Below, one piece after another: positions 32,886 through 41,019 of a stretch of 64,000 bases of DNA. The stretch lies in contig JAEPOO010000001.1 of the NCBI GenBank assembly GCA_017642855.1, forward strand, positions 124,001-188,000. Direction: 5' to 3'. Origin of the DNA: Pseudomonadales bacterium (lineage in GTDB: Bacteria > Pseudomonadota > Gammaproteobacteria > Pseudomonadales > Azotimanducaceae). Numbering within the stretch: position 1 is the stretch's first letter; every line of letters begins with the position of its first letter. Under the pieces are notes generated by a model. That model was given only the letters and a program-made list of their open reading frames with translations. It made no database searches and had not been told where the DNA came from. Both the position numbers and the translations under genes were made by a program.

Positions 32886-33742
32886 CGAGAAAGCAGGTCG
32901 TTAAGCACGTCAATAAATCCTATCGGTTGATCCAGGAAGACATGATGATGGGCATCTGGAATGCCCCAAATACGTGTCTGATCCACCAGCTGCGTCAACT
33001 CGGCAATGGCCTCACTCGGGAAGAATCGACTCTTCTCGCCATAAATGATGTTCACAGGAATCGTCAGGTCCTTGATCATGTCTGCGGCCGAAGGGAAATC
33101 TTCGGTGTGCTGCATCTTCGCAAACACTGCACTGTCGTACTTGAATTGAAAACCTTGCTCGGTGGTTTTCAGGGAATGAGCCGCGATGTGATCCAGCACG
33201 TACTGGTTCTCGCAGGCTTGGGGTGGCCTTAGTCTAAAACGACGCATACCTTCTTTAAGGGAAGGGTAATACCGTTCTTTGATCTTTGGCATTGGCGGCG
33301 CGGTACGTGCTCCCTTGTGATGGGGAATGGCCGAGTCGACCAGCACAATCTCTGAAAACGCATCTCTATGTTGCCAGGCGGCGATCCGCGTCATGGCACC
33401 ACCAAAGCTGTGTCCGACGATGGTGGGTTTTTGCAGTCCAGCGTCTTTTGATACCGCCAGAATTTCCTGCCCGAAGGCTGCGGCGGAGTATGCCGCTCGA
33501 TGGTCGCTGTCTCCTGAGCCGCTCATGTCCAAGGCAACCAAGTCATATCGGTCCCTGAATGCCGGCGCGATAAAGTCCCACCAATGGGCATGGGCAGCAT
33601 GTCCGTGCACAAATATCAGAGATCCGTGATCGCGCTTTGTTGTGGCGGGCCAATATTGGTAGTGAATAATGGCACCGTCGACCTCAATGTAGCGGTGTTC
33701 TGGCCGTTGATCGAGATGCTGTTGGAACCAGTCGGGCGTCAT
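32882..33742 (-). CDS. alpha/beta hydrolase
   Basis: A 286-residue protein. The N-terminal LIFVHGHAAHAHWWD (about 42-56) is the oxyanion HG motif; IVGHSFGGAM (about 109-118) is the nucleophile elbow with Ser. The catalytic His is probably in GIPDAHHHVFLDQP near 265-278. The cap region is around 150-220. Esterase, C-C hydrolase or epoxide hydrolase activity cannot be separated; a Ser nucleophile argues against classic Asp-type epoxide hydrolase or haloalkane dehalogenase. Confidence 0.85.
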   Translation of the reverse strand: MTPDWFQQHLDQRPEHRYIEVDGAIIHYQYWPATTKRDHGSLIFVHGHAAHAHWWDFIAPAFRDRYDLVALDMSGSGDSDHRAAYSAAAFGQEILAVSKDAGLQKPTIVGHSFGGAMTRIAAWQHRDAFSEIVLVDSAIPHHKGARTAPPMPKIKERYYPSLKEGMRRFRLRPPQACENQYVLDHIAAHSLKTTEQGFQFKYDSAVFAKMQHTEDFPSAADMIKDLTIPVNIIYGEKSRFFPSEAIAELTQLVDQTRIWGIPDAHHHVFLDQPIGFIDVLNDLLSR

Positions 33743-33829
33743 AGACTCGGAGTATAACGAGTTCCGAGTGAGTGCGTTTCGTCGCCAAAGTCTGCTTCAA
33801 AACAGTGCGCCACCCATTCGCATGCGTCA

Positions 33830-33876
33830 ATTCGGTGCGAAATTTGATGCTTTTGTCACCCCAAAATGCACCGAAT
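33830..33876. promoter_or_regulatory. inverted repeat upstream of amtB promoter
   Basis: ATTCGGTGC at 33830-33838 and GCACCGAAT at 33868-33876, perfect nine-base arms, 29 bases apart. The GGTGC/GCACC cores resemble NtrC half-sites, although NtrC sites normally have closer arms. It is 40-85 bases upstream of the sigma-54 promoter, a suitable enhancer distance. Confidence 0.45.
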
Positions 33877-33914
33877 CAGGTCATATCGCCCTTTTTTCGG
33901 GGTGCGTCCATTTC

Positions 33915-33930
33915 TGGCATCAACTTTGCC
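33915..33930 (+). promoter_or_regulatory. sigma-54 promoter of amtB
   Basis: TGGCAT-CAACT-TTGCC matches TGGCAC-N5-TTGCW, with GG at 33916-33917 and GC at 33928-33929 ten bases apart. It implies nitrogen-limited control through NtrC and RpoN. Transcription would start near 33941, 37 bases before the GTG. Confidence 0.8.
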
Positions 33931-33977
33931 TTAAGTGATGGCGTTAGTAGCAACTCTTTAAACCTGGAGGGGTCATT

Positions 33978-35237
33978 GTGGAACCAACTTTTGAACTTCA
34001 ATACGCCATGGACACGTTTTACTTCCTTGTCTGTGGTGCACTTGTCATGTGGATGGCGGCAGGATTTGCCATGCTGGAGGCTGGACTTGTCCGGTCTAAG
34101 AATACAGCTGAAATCCTGACGAAGAACGTCGCACTGTTCTCTATCTCATGCATTATGTATCTCGTGTGCGGTTACGCCATCATGTACGGCGGGGAAATAT
34201 TCCTGGCTGGTATTGGTGATGTAGATCCTGACGCTGTACTTGCGGACTTTGCCGAGCAGGGTGATTTCCGAGGCGGCTCAATCTACTCCGGCGCATCTGA
34301 CTTCTTCTTCCAGGTAGTGTTCGTCGCCACCGCGATGTCGATTGTTTCTGGTGCGGTTGCAGAAAGAATGAAGCTCTGGGCATTCCTGATCTTTGCCGTC
34401 TTTATGACGGGCGTTATCTACCCGCTGGAAGGTTCCTGGACTTGGAACGGCTCTGACGTTTTCGGTCTCTATAACCTGGGTGATCTTGGATTCTCCGACT
34501 TTGCTGGCTCCGGTATTGTTCACATGGCGGGTGCAGCAGCTGCGCTTGCTGGAGTCATCCTACTGGGTGCTCGTAATGGAAAGTACGGTTCTGATGGTCA
34601 GGTATACGCACTTCCTGGTGCCAACCTGCCGCTGGCAACGCTCGGTACGTTCATTCTGTGGATGGGATGGTTCGGCTTCAACGGCGGTTCGGTTCTTAAG
34701 CTTGGTGATATTGCTAACGCGAATGCCGTCGCGGTTGTCTTCCTGAACACCAATACTGCCGCTGCAGGTGGTGCGGTTGCGGCCTTGCTAACCTCTCGAA
34801 TTCTTTTTGGTCGAGCTGACCTGACGATGCTGCTGAACGGTGCGCTTGCAGGTCTTGTTGCGATTACTGCTGAACCATCTACACCGACTGCGCTTCAGGC
34901 AACGATCTTCGGTGCTCTCGGTGGTGTACTGGTTGTCTTCTCGATCCTGGCTTTGGATAAGATCAAGATCGACGACCCTGTTGGCGCGATTTCAGTGCAC
35001 GGTACGTGTGGTCTTCTAGGACTTCTCTTGGTGCCGATCACCAACGACGGTTCAACCTATGTGGGTCAGATCGTTGGTGCGATTACGATTTTTGCCTGGG
35101 TGTTCGCGGCCAGCTTCGTCGTCTGGTTCATCCTCAAGCTTGTCATGGGCATCCGTGTCAGCGAAGAAGAAGAGTACCAGGGCGTTGACGTATCAGAGTG
35201 TGGTGTCGAAGCCTACCCTGAGTTTGTCAGAACCTGA
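33978..35237 (+). CDS. amtB: ammonium transporter AmtB
   Basis: A 419-residue, 11-segment transporter. The twin pore histidines are in GSGIVHMAGAAAAL (His182) and ISVHGTCGLLG (His341); AGFAMLEAGLVRSKNTAEIL near 28-47 is the N-terminal family signature. It imports ammonium across the inner membrane. The start is GTG 33978 with GGAGG eight to twelve bases upstream. No glnK is found next to it, unlike the usual glnK-amtB order. It has a sigma-54 promoter and ends at an intrinsic terminator. Confidence 0.95.
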   Translation: MEPTFELQYAMDTFYFLVCGALVMWMAAGFAMLEAGLVRSKNTAEILTKNVALFSISCIMYLVCGYAIMYGGEIFLAGIGDVDPDAVLADFAEQGDFRGGSIYSGASDFFFQVVFVATAMSIVSGAVAERMKLWAFLIFAVFMTGVIYPLEGSWTWNGSDVFGLYNLGDLGFSDFAGSGIVHMAGAAAALAGVILLGARNGKYGSDGQVYALPGANLPLATLGTFILWMGWFGFNGGSVLKLGDIANANAVAVVFLNTNTAAAGGAVAALLTSRILFGRADLTMLLNGALAGLVAITAEPSTPTALQATIFGALGGVLVVFSILALDKIKIDDPVGAISVHGTCGLLGLLLVPITNDGSTYVGQIVGAITIFAWVFAASFVVWFILKLVMGIRVSEEEEYQGVDVSECGVEAYPEFVRT

Positions 35238-35263
35238 AACAGGTAACTGTCTCCCTCTGGATT

Positions 35264-35290
35264 GGGCCTCTTCGGGGGCCCTTTCTTTTT
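35264..35290 (+). terminator. intrinsic terminator after amtB
   Basis: GGGCCTC, TTCG tetraloop, GGGGCCC (seven pairs with one T-G wobble), then T3CT5. It ends the amtB transcript just before the convergent CBS gene. Confidence 0.9.
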
Positions 35291-35306
35291 GCCTGAAGAA
35301 AATGCT

Positions 35307-35726
35307 TCAGGATGACTTCGAAGGAACGGTGAAGTCGTTAATCGCACCGAGTATCTGGCGACAGGTGATTTGCCCAACCAGATCGGAACCGCTTACTACA
35401 GGTCGTCGTCGACGTTTGCTTTCCAACATGGAAGCTGCGACGGAAATAATGTCATCACCGGCTTTGTTGGTTTCTACGTCTTTGGTCATGACTTCGTAGA
35501 CGTAACCAGCGGTGGGCTTTTTGTTGACGTAGATGCGATCGACGATCGCACGAAGGCAATCAAGCTCAGAGAGAACGCCAACGAGGTTGTCGTTGTCATC
35601 TACGACACAGAGACCGGAAACACTGTGTTCCAGGATGATGTCTACTGCCTCAAGGACTGTGGCATTAGCATTGACCTTGGCAGGTCTCTTCACCATGTAG
35701 GACTCAAGGGTGAGTGATCTGGACAT
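35307..35726 (-). CDS. tandem CBS-domain protein
   Basis: A 139-residue protein composed of a CBS pair: VSGLCVVDDNDNLVGVLSELDCLRA (about 35-59) and RRRPVVSGSDLVGQITCRQIL (about 105-125). CBS pairs bind adenosine nucleotides and act as energy sensors. With no effector domain attached, it probably works by binding a partner. It is convergent with amtB, and a role in nitrogen or energy signalling is possible but not shown. Confidence 0.88.
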   Translation of the reverse strand: MSRSLTLESYMVKRPAKVNANATVLEAVDIILEHSVSGLCVVDDNDNLVGVLSELDCLRAIVDRIYVNKKPTAGYVYEVMTKDVETNKAGDDIISVAASMLESKRRRRPVVSGSDLVGQITCRQILGAINDFTVPSKSS

Positions 35727-35771
35727 GTTGCTTACCTCACTGCTTGCCGATCTCTTGCCACGTTAACACAG

Positions 35772-36545
35772 TTAACCACGGCCTGCGCGCTTTTGGATGA
35801 CGGGTGAGTAGAGGCTGATGAGTCCCCAATCTGCAGCGGAATCACCTTCAAAATTGCTCTCGAGGTGTCTCTCGACGGGGCTACCAAAAAGTTCCTGTAA
35901 ACGCAGATCGACATCAGCGAAGATCACTTTGTGGGTTTCCTCTGAAAAGTCATCTTCTGACACTTCCATTAATCGTTCGATCAGTCCCTCGGCTTCTGGG
36001 TGCCCGTTTGCCTGCAGATTTCCACACAAAGCGAGGTAAATATACAGTGGCTCGCGCCGCGCAAACTGTTTGAGCTCAACGGCCGGTAGGCCCTCAAGTG
36101 CGTCTGGCGTGACGTTATCAAAGTGAGCCACACCCTGGCTCATATCCGAAAGAAATTTTACGTCCGTTTTGAGTGTCATTGAGACACCCGCGGTTGGTAA
36201 TGGAACACGGTAAAGCTTGCCTTGCGGTAGCGCACCCACTGAAACAATCATCTCATCCAGTTGATCTGCCGCTGCTACCCAGGTTTTATAACCTTGGATC
36301 AAACCTTCGCTATCTTGAGTCAGACCTGGCAGCTCACCTGATCGATCCTCTGAAACCGCGAGTGCACTCCAGCGTTCAGCGTCGACATGAAAGGTCCGTC
36401 TTACGGCGGACTGATAACCGGCAATGAAGATCAGAGAGAGGCGATTCGCCAGCCTGCCGCCCATGAGAGCTGTTTCTTCCGGAGACATATCGGGTTTGTG
36501 ATTGCCCTGCCAGAGCAACTTAAAGTTTGATTCCAATTCGCTCAT
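35772..36545 (-). CDS. divergent acyl-CoA dehydrogenase-like protein
   Basis: A 257-residue protein of uncertain family. The middle part resembles the beta-barrel of acyl-CoA dehydrogenases: WSALAVSEDRSGELPG (about 59-74), then GYKTWVAAADQLDEMIVSV (about 84-102, like the GxKxW motif), then YRVPLPTAGVSM and GVAHFDNVTPDAL. It lacks the full N- and C-terminal helical domains of a roughly 380-residue enzyme, and no catalytic Glu can be placed. It may be a non-catalytic homologue. It is divergent from the CoA-transferase gene, a fitting acyl-CoA neighbour. Confidence 0.5.
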   Translation of the reverse strand: MSELESNFKLLWQGNHKPDMSPEETALMGGRLANRLSLIFIAGYQSAVRRTFHVDAERWSALAVSEDRSGELPGLTQDSEGLIQGYKTWVAAADQLDEMIVSVGALPQGKLYRVPLPTAGVSMTLKTDVKFLSDMSQGVAHFDNVTPDALEGLPAVELKQFARREPLYIYLALCGNLQANGHPEAEGLIERLMEVSEDDFSEETHKVIFADVDLRLQELFGSPVERHLESNFEGDSAADWGLISLYSPVIQKRAGRG

Positions 36546-36644
36546 GTCTTTGCTTCACGATGATGGCTTAAGTGCGGGATTGTATTTTCTTGAGTTGGGC
36601 GCAGCAATGCCGCTAGAGTGTTGGCTTTTTGCGGCTGCGAACCT

Positions 36645-37874
36645 ATGTCTGAAGAACGTTTCCTGGATCTGATTACGCCTGGTGCAAGTGTTTACGTTTC
36701 AGGTAGCACCTCTGAGCCACGCGGGCTTCTTAAAATCATTGCGGAAAACGCCCGTACGACCAGTGGGATACGCTGGATGCAGTTCCCCATTGGTGCAGTT
36801 AATCGATCAGACCTTTCCGCGCTTACCGCCGACTCTACTGAGGAGGCCTTCTTCATGTCACCATCTTTGAAAGATGGTTTTTCAGAGGGAAGGGTGCAAT
36901 TCCTTCCATTGCACATGCGCACTGTGTTCGATTACCTGCGCGACCAGGATCTCGATGTTGCATTGTTGCAGGCCGCACCTGACAGAAATGGTGTTCTGAG
37001 ATTTGGCCCCAACATCGACTTCCTTGATGCGGTGACTCAGAGCGCAAAACATTTAGTGGTTGAAGTAAACGATGCCTTTGTCGCGCCCTTTAGTTGCCCG
37101 TTGGTGCCAGACAGGGCCATAAAAGTCCCGGTGAAAAGTGACAAACCTCTCTTCCCGACGGTGACGCTGGATGAAACTTCCGAGAAAATCGGGGCGTTGA
37201 TCGCGTCGGTGATCAAGGACGGTGACTGTATCCAAACCGGCATAGGTGCGGTTCCAGCTGCGATTCTGGCAAACCTAGGGGATTGCAGTGATCTCGGTTT
37301 TCACGGCGGGCTCATCGATGATGGGGTTATGAAACTGATCCGAGACGGAAATCTGAACGGTGCCAGAAAGAATATCGATAGAGCCAGGCATACCACCGGT
37401 ATGGCGCTGGGGTCCGAAGAGCTGCTTGACTGGTTGGCACATGACCCGCTAGCGGAATCCGTTTTGTTTAGGAGCGCAGACTACACCCATGAGTTTCGCG
37501 TGATCAGTCAAATCGACAATTTTGTCTCCATTAACTCAGCAGTCGAAATCGATTTAATGGGGCAGGTGAATGCGGAAGTTGCCGGTGGTAAGCAGATTTC
37601 AGGCACAGGCGGTTCGGTGGATTTCATGCGATCTGCGAAAGCGTCAAAAGGCGGGCGATCGATTATTGCGATGAGCGCGACAGCTCGAGGTGGAAGTGTT
37701 TCACGAATCGTTCCGCGAGTAGAGGTTGTTACCGCGCTGCGAACTGATGTGGATATTGTTGTGACTGAATTTGGAATCGCTGATATTCGCTACGATTCTC
37801 TTGGCAGTCGTGCGGAGAAGCTGATTGCTATTGCACATCCGGATTTCCACGATGAGCTTGGGTCAGCACTGTGA
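36645..37874 (+). CDS. acetyl-CoA hydrolase/CoA-transferase family protein
   Basis: A 409-residue class I CoA-transferase. The catalytic Glu lies in INSAVEIDLMGQVNAE (about 297-312), GTGGSVDFMRSAKASKGG (about 326-343) binds CoA, and the C-terminal FGIADIRYDSLGSRAEKLIAIAHPDF is the family signature. Likely reactions are acetate-dependent CoA transfer to 4-hydroxybutyrate or another acid, or acetyl-CoA hydrolysis. ATG 36645 (MSEERFLDLI) is chosen; extension to 36618 lacks similarity. Confidence 0.88.
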   Translation: MSEERFLDLITPGASVYVSGSTSEPRGLLKIIAENARTTSGIRWMQFPIGAVNRSDLSALTADSTEEAFFMSPSLKDGFSEGRVQFLPLHMRTVFDYLRDQDLDVALLQAAPDRNGVLRFGPNIDFLDAVTQSAKHLVVEVNDAFVAPFSCPLVPDRAIKVPVKSDKPLFPTVTLDETSEKIGALIASVIKDGDCIQTGIGAVPAAILANLGDCSDLGFHGGLIDDGVMKLIRDGNLNGARKNIDRARHTTGMALGSEELLDWLAHDPLAESVLFRSADYTHEFRVISQIDNFVSINSAVEIDLMGQVNAEVAGGKQISGTGGSVDFMRSAKASKGGRSIIAMSATARGGSVSRIVPRVEVVTALRTDVDIVVTEFGIADIRYDSLGSRAEKLIAIAHPDFHDELGSAL

Positions 37875-37967
37875 AGCCGAGTTACTCTGCAAATTCTTCG
37901 GGGCTCTGGTCCTGTTGATCCCGAATCACTCAAGGACTAATCTTTAGAAAAACAATGGGTGCAAAAT

Positions 37968-38495
37968 ATGTTGAAAGGCGTTGCTGACAAATATCCGGTC
38001 AGCCACCAGCTCGAAGATGGTGCCACGGTCACTTGTTCTCTAATGACCGCGGCCGATCTGGATGCGCTTTCAAAATTCCTGAACCGCCTGACACAAACAG
38101 ATTTGGCCTATCTGCAGGCAGATATCACGGACCCTGAGATTCAGAAACGATGGCTTAAAACTGCAGTGGTCCTGTGTGCTTATGATCCTGCGAGCCTCGT
38201 TGGATACGCCTCAGTGACGGTGTCAGATGACAGGCATCGGGGAGAAATTCGTGTGAATATCAGCAAGGGTTATCGGTCTCGGGGCCTGGGTAGAATCCTG
38301 ATTGGTGAGATTCTCAATGTGTCAAAACTGATGAGCCTCAAAATGCTGACTGCGCGGATGTTATCTGATCAACATGGTGCGCGAGCAGCGTTTGAGCGTT
38401 TGGGATTCGCCCGAAAGGAACTTCTGCAGGATTACGTCGACTTGCCGTCGGTTAAGTGCAAAGACCTTCTGGTGATGTCATCAGAGCTTGGTTAA
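37968..38495 (+). CDS. GNAT family N-acetyltransferase
   Basis: A 175-residue protein (178 if GTG 37959 is used). The acetyl-CoA binding segment VNISKGYRSRGLGRILIGEIL (R/Q-x-x-G-x-G/A as RSRGLG, near 104-109) and the following helix are clear. C-terminal AARMLSDQHG-like beta-bulge region and FERLGFARKELLQDYV are typical. The substrate is unknown. It follows the CoA-transferase by about 90 bases. Confidence 0.85.
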   Translation: MLKGVADKYPVSHQLEDGATVTCSLMTAADLDALSKFLNRLTQTDLAYLQADITDPEIQKRWLKTAVVLCAYDPASLVGYASVTVSDDRHRGEIRVNISKGYRSRGLGRILIGEILNVSKLMSLKMLTARMLSDQHGARAAFERLGFARKELLQDYVDLPSVKCKDLLVMSSELG

Positions 38496-38558
38496 TCCGA
38501 CTCTTTCTTTGAACACGCCACAGCACCCTATCATTAAGCCATCTTTCGCGGTCGTGTA

Positions 38559-39098
38559 TCACGCGCCAGGCCAGGGCTTTAAGGGCTCTGCGGGTATCAG
38601 GTCCTCAAAATCCTCTTCTTTGAAGACTTCAAAGCCTCGTCCAAGGTAGTTCGGTAATGCGTTTGGATGGTCCAGCGTACAGGTGTGCAACCAGATTCTT
38701 GTTTCGTTTTCTAACCAGGCGGTATTGATGCAGTCCTCAAGAAAGGCTTTTCCGAAACCTTTACCAACAAACTGAGGTATCAAGCCGAAGTAGACAATCT
38801 CGGTTGATCCAGAGGGCTGTCGATCAAGCTCAAAGTAGCCAATGGGTGTCGCGCCCTGGTAGGCGACCCAGGTTTCGATTGTCGGCTTGCTCAGGTACTC
38901 ATTCCAGCGTTGCCAGTTCCATTCCAATCGCATGTACCAATTCCATGGTGCGCCGACGGTCGCGTACATGAAGCGATTAAGTTCAGGTAGCGCCACTTCC
39001 ACTTTTTTCAGTTCGTAGAGGCGATCGAGAGGTTCGTAGAACTTGCGCTCTGTCATCTCCACGTGCCAGACGTGAATGTCCGTTTTAATCTTTTTCAT
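38559..39098 (-). CDS. GNAT family N-acetyltransferase
   Basis: A 179-residue GNAT protein. IVYFGLIPQFVGKGFGKAFLEDCI (about 99-122) contains the acetyl-CoA binding motif QFVGKGFG; LHTCTLDHPNALPNYLGRGFEVF is the usual N/Y-x-x-x-G-F end of the fold. It follows the dehalogenase-like gene by nine bases on the same strand, so they are likely cotranscribed, but a shared pathway is not evident. Confidence 0.85.
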   Translation of the reverse strand: MKKIKTDIHVWHVEMTERKFYEPLDRLYELKKVEVALPELNRFMYATVGAPWNWYMRLEWNWQRWNEYLSKPTIETWVAYQGATPIGYFELDRQPSGSTEIVYFGLIPQFVGKGFGKAFLEDCINTAWLENETRIWLHTCTLDHPNALPNYLGRGFEVFKEEDFEDLIPAEPLKPWPGA

Positions 39099-39107
39099 TC
39101 ACTGATG

Positions 39108-39788
39108 TTAGGTGGTGGTTGCCCAACCGCCGGAGAAGGGTACAACCTGACCGACGATAAAGTCCGATTTGTCTGAGGCAAGGAACAGTGCCAGTTCTGC
39201 AGACTCCCAGTCGTGTGCCACCCGCTGAATAGGAACATTTCGCTGTAAGTGTTTTTGAAAACGTTCAGTTGCGACCAAATCGTCTGGATAGTACTCGGGA
39301 TTGCTGACGTAGTTCTGAGCGACGGCATTGATCTGCACATTGTGCTGAGCATATTCGAGACCGGTAGCCCGAATGAATGCATTCTGCGCGCCTCTCGCGG
39401 CGCAATAGGCGGTAGAGCCTGGAATACCCCGCAAAGGAGCAGCACTGGTGACCGCGACAATTTTTCCACCACCTCGTGCTGCCATGATTGGCGCATAATG
39501 CCTAACGAGATACATAAGGGGGTGTACGATGGTGTTGAAAAGGGAGAACCAATCCTCGTCGGAAATGTCTGCCACGGGTGTGTTGCAGGGGTTGTGTGCC
39601 AGGTTGGCGACAAGGATGTCGATGTCATCACCGGCATCACTGATGTAGTCACTAAATCCATCACCTGTCGGTACGGCGCCGCTTGCTGTAATGACGTTGG
39701 CGCCTTCGTTGGAGAAGAGGTCGTTGATGGCAGGACCCATGTAGTCTTCTACCTGCGTAATGAAGGTGTTTTTTTCTGCTAATCTCAT
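39108..39788 (-). CDS. halohydrin (haloalcohol) dehalogenase, HheB-like, SDR fold
   Basis: A 226-residue SDR-fold protein. It lacks TGxxxGxG; in its place is TQVEDYMG (11-18), fitting the T-x4-F/Y-x-G motif of halohydrin dehalogenases. The triad is Ser115, Tyr128 and Arg132, exactly S-x12-Y-x3-R, with Arg instead of the SDR Lys. TIVHPL (87-92), EYAQHNVQIN, ASDKSDFIVG and the GGWAT C-terminus recall HheB. These cofactor-free enzymes turn vicinal halohydrins into epoxides and halide, and open epoxides with anions. ATG 39788 gives the HheB-like start MRLAEKN. The DUF2237 gene precedes it, a GNAT gene follows. Confidence 0.82.
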   Translation of the reverse strand: MRLAEKNTFITQVEDYMGPAINDLFSNEGANVITASGAVPTGDGFSDYISDAGDDIDILVANLAHNPCNTPVADISDEDWFSLFNTIVHPLMYLVRHYAPIMAARGGGKIVAVTSAAPLRGIPGSTAYCAARGAQNAFIRATGLEYAQHNVQINAVAQNYVSNPEYYPDDLVATERFQKHLQRNVPIQRVAHDWESAELALFLASDKSDFIVGQVVPFSGGWATTT

Positions 39789-39801
39789 AGATATCTCTGG
39801 T

Positions 39802-40185
39802 TCAGTTGATTTGAACGGCATGTTCCTGGAGTAGTGCAAGAGGCACGATTTCCAAGGCTCGGATGTGGGTGTTTTCCAGGAACACACGCGGTGCCATCCC
39901 TTTCTCGTGCGCTTCCAGCCAACGCCCTGCGCAGAGGCACCAGCGATCTCCTTTTTTCAGGCCAGGAAACTCAAGTTCCGGGTAAGGCGTAGACAAGTCG
40001 TTCCCGGCGAAGCGGGAATACTCCAGGAACTCAGCAGTCACCTCTACGCATACCGTATGAGAGCCAAGATCTTCGTCGCAGGTGTTACAACAGCCATCGC
40101 GAAAGAATCCGGTGAGTGGATCGGTACTGCAGGGCTCCAGTTTTGTGCCCAGCACATTAACGGGTTTATCTTTGATGATCGGCAT
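39802..40185 (-). CDS. DUF2237 family protein
   Basis: A 127-residue protein with PLTGFFRDGCCNTCDEDLGSHTVCVEVTAEFL (about 23-55) and GDRWCLCAGRWLEAHEKGMAPRVFL (about 79-103), the two conserved blocks of DUF2237. The Cys-rich first block could bind a metal or form disulfides. Function is unknown. It lies 13 bases before the halohydrin dehalogenase homologue and starts divergently from the nitroreductase gene, with 23 bases between them. Confidence 0.88.
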   Translation of the reverse strand: MPIIKDKPVNVLGTKLEPCSTDPLTGFFRDGCCNTCDEDLGSHTVCVEVTAEFLEYSRFAGNDLSTPYPELEFPGLKKGDRWCLCAGRWLEAHEKGMAPRVFLENTHIRALEIVPLALLQEHAVQIN

Positions 40186-40208
40186 GGTCGTAATGATAGT
40201 ATTAAAGC

Positions 40209-40805
40209 ATGGAAGATGTAGAACATATTCTCAGTACGGCACGTTCTGTTCGGCGCAAGCTAGATTATTCAAGACCGGTTTCCAAAGAAGATCTGTTGGC
40301 GTGTATCAATGTCGCGGTGCAGGCACCCACCGGTATCATTGGTGAAAACTGGCGATTTCTTGTCGTGACGGATCCAGACAAGAAGAAGCAGATCGCAGAC
40401 ATCTATTGTGAAGTGCTGCAACAGATCAGCGTTGATCGCGGTGTGACTTTAAAACCTACTCACAATGCACTCATGGATCGACTTCACGAAATCCCCTGCA
40501 TGGTTTTTGTCTTTGCTATCGGTGAACCCACAGATGACGTAGGAGGCCAGGTCGGCTTTTTCGGTTCGATATTGCCCGCGGCCTGGTCTCTCATGCTTGC
40601 GATGAGGGCTCGCGGCATTGGCACGACCTGGACATCTCTTTTGACCGCGAGGTCGAAGGAAGTTGCTTCGATTCTCGAAGTGCCCGAGGGTGTGACACAA
40701 ACCGTGATGTTGCCCGCGGCTTATACCCTGGGAGCGCGACTCAAGCCCGCCGATCGACGACCAGCAGAGCAGGTGACTTACTGGAACACCTGGGAAGCAG
40801 ATTAG
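40209..40805 (+). CDS. nitroreductase family protein
   Basis: A 198-residue FMN-dependent reductase. STARSVRRKLDYSRPVSKE (about 8-26) is the N-terminal FMN-binding signature with the RSxR motif, QAPTGIIGENWRFLVV follows, and RGIGTTWTSLLTARSKEVASIL and AAYTLG lie in the C-terminal half. Such enzymes reduce nitro compounds, quinones or enones with NAD(P)H; the substrate is unknown. Bases 40806-41019 downstream contain no convincing gene. Confidence 0.9.
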   Translation: MEDVEHILSTARSVRRKLDYSRPVSKEDLLACINVAVQAPTGIIGENWRFLVVTDPDKKKQIADIYCEVLQQISVDRGVTLKPTHNALMDRLHEIPCMVFVFAIGEPTDDVGGQVGFFGSILPAAWSLMLAMRARGIGTTWTSLLTARSKEVASILEVPEGVTQTVMLPAAYTLGARLKPADRRPAEQVTYWNTWEAD

Positions 40806-41019
40806 TTTCTAGATCTCCGAAAAATCACGGTGCCGACCTTCTCCACGGGCGAATCGCGTTGCACTTTTACTCTGCTCAGTGCATCGGCCGGTGCCTGCCC
40901 CGGTTCTGATGATCGGTTCGCGAGACGTGCCATATGCCCTGCTTCTACGCCACTGCTCTGTCGGACAATACCCTATCCAACTCATGTCCGTGGACGAGGA
41001 GTTTGCTCAATCCTTTGAG

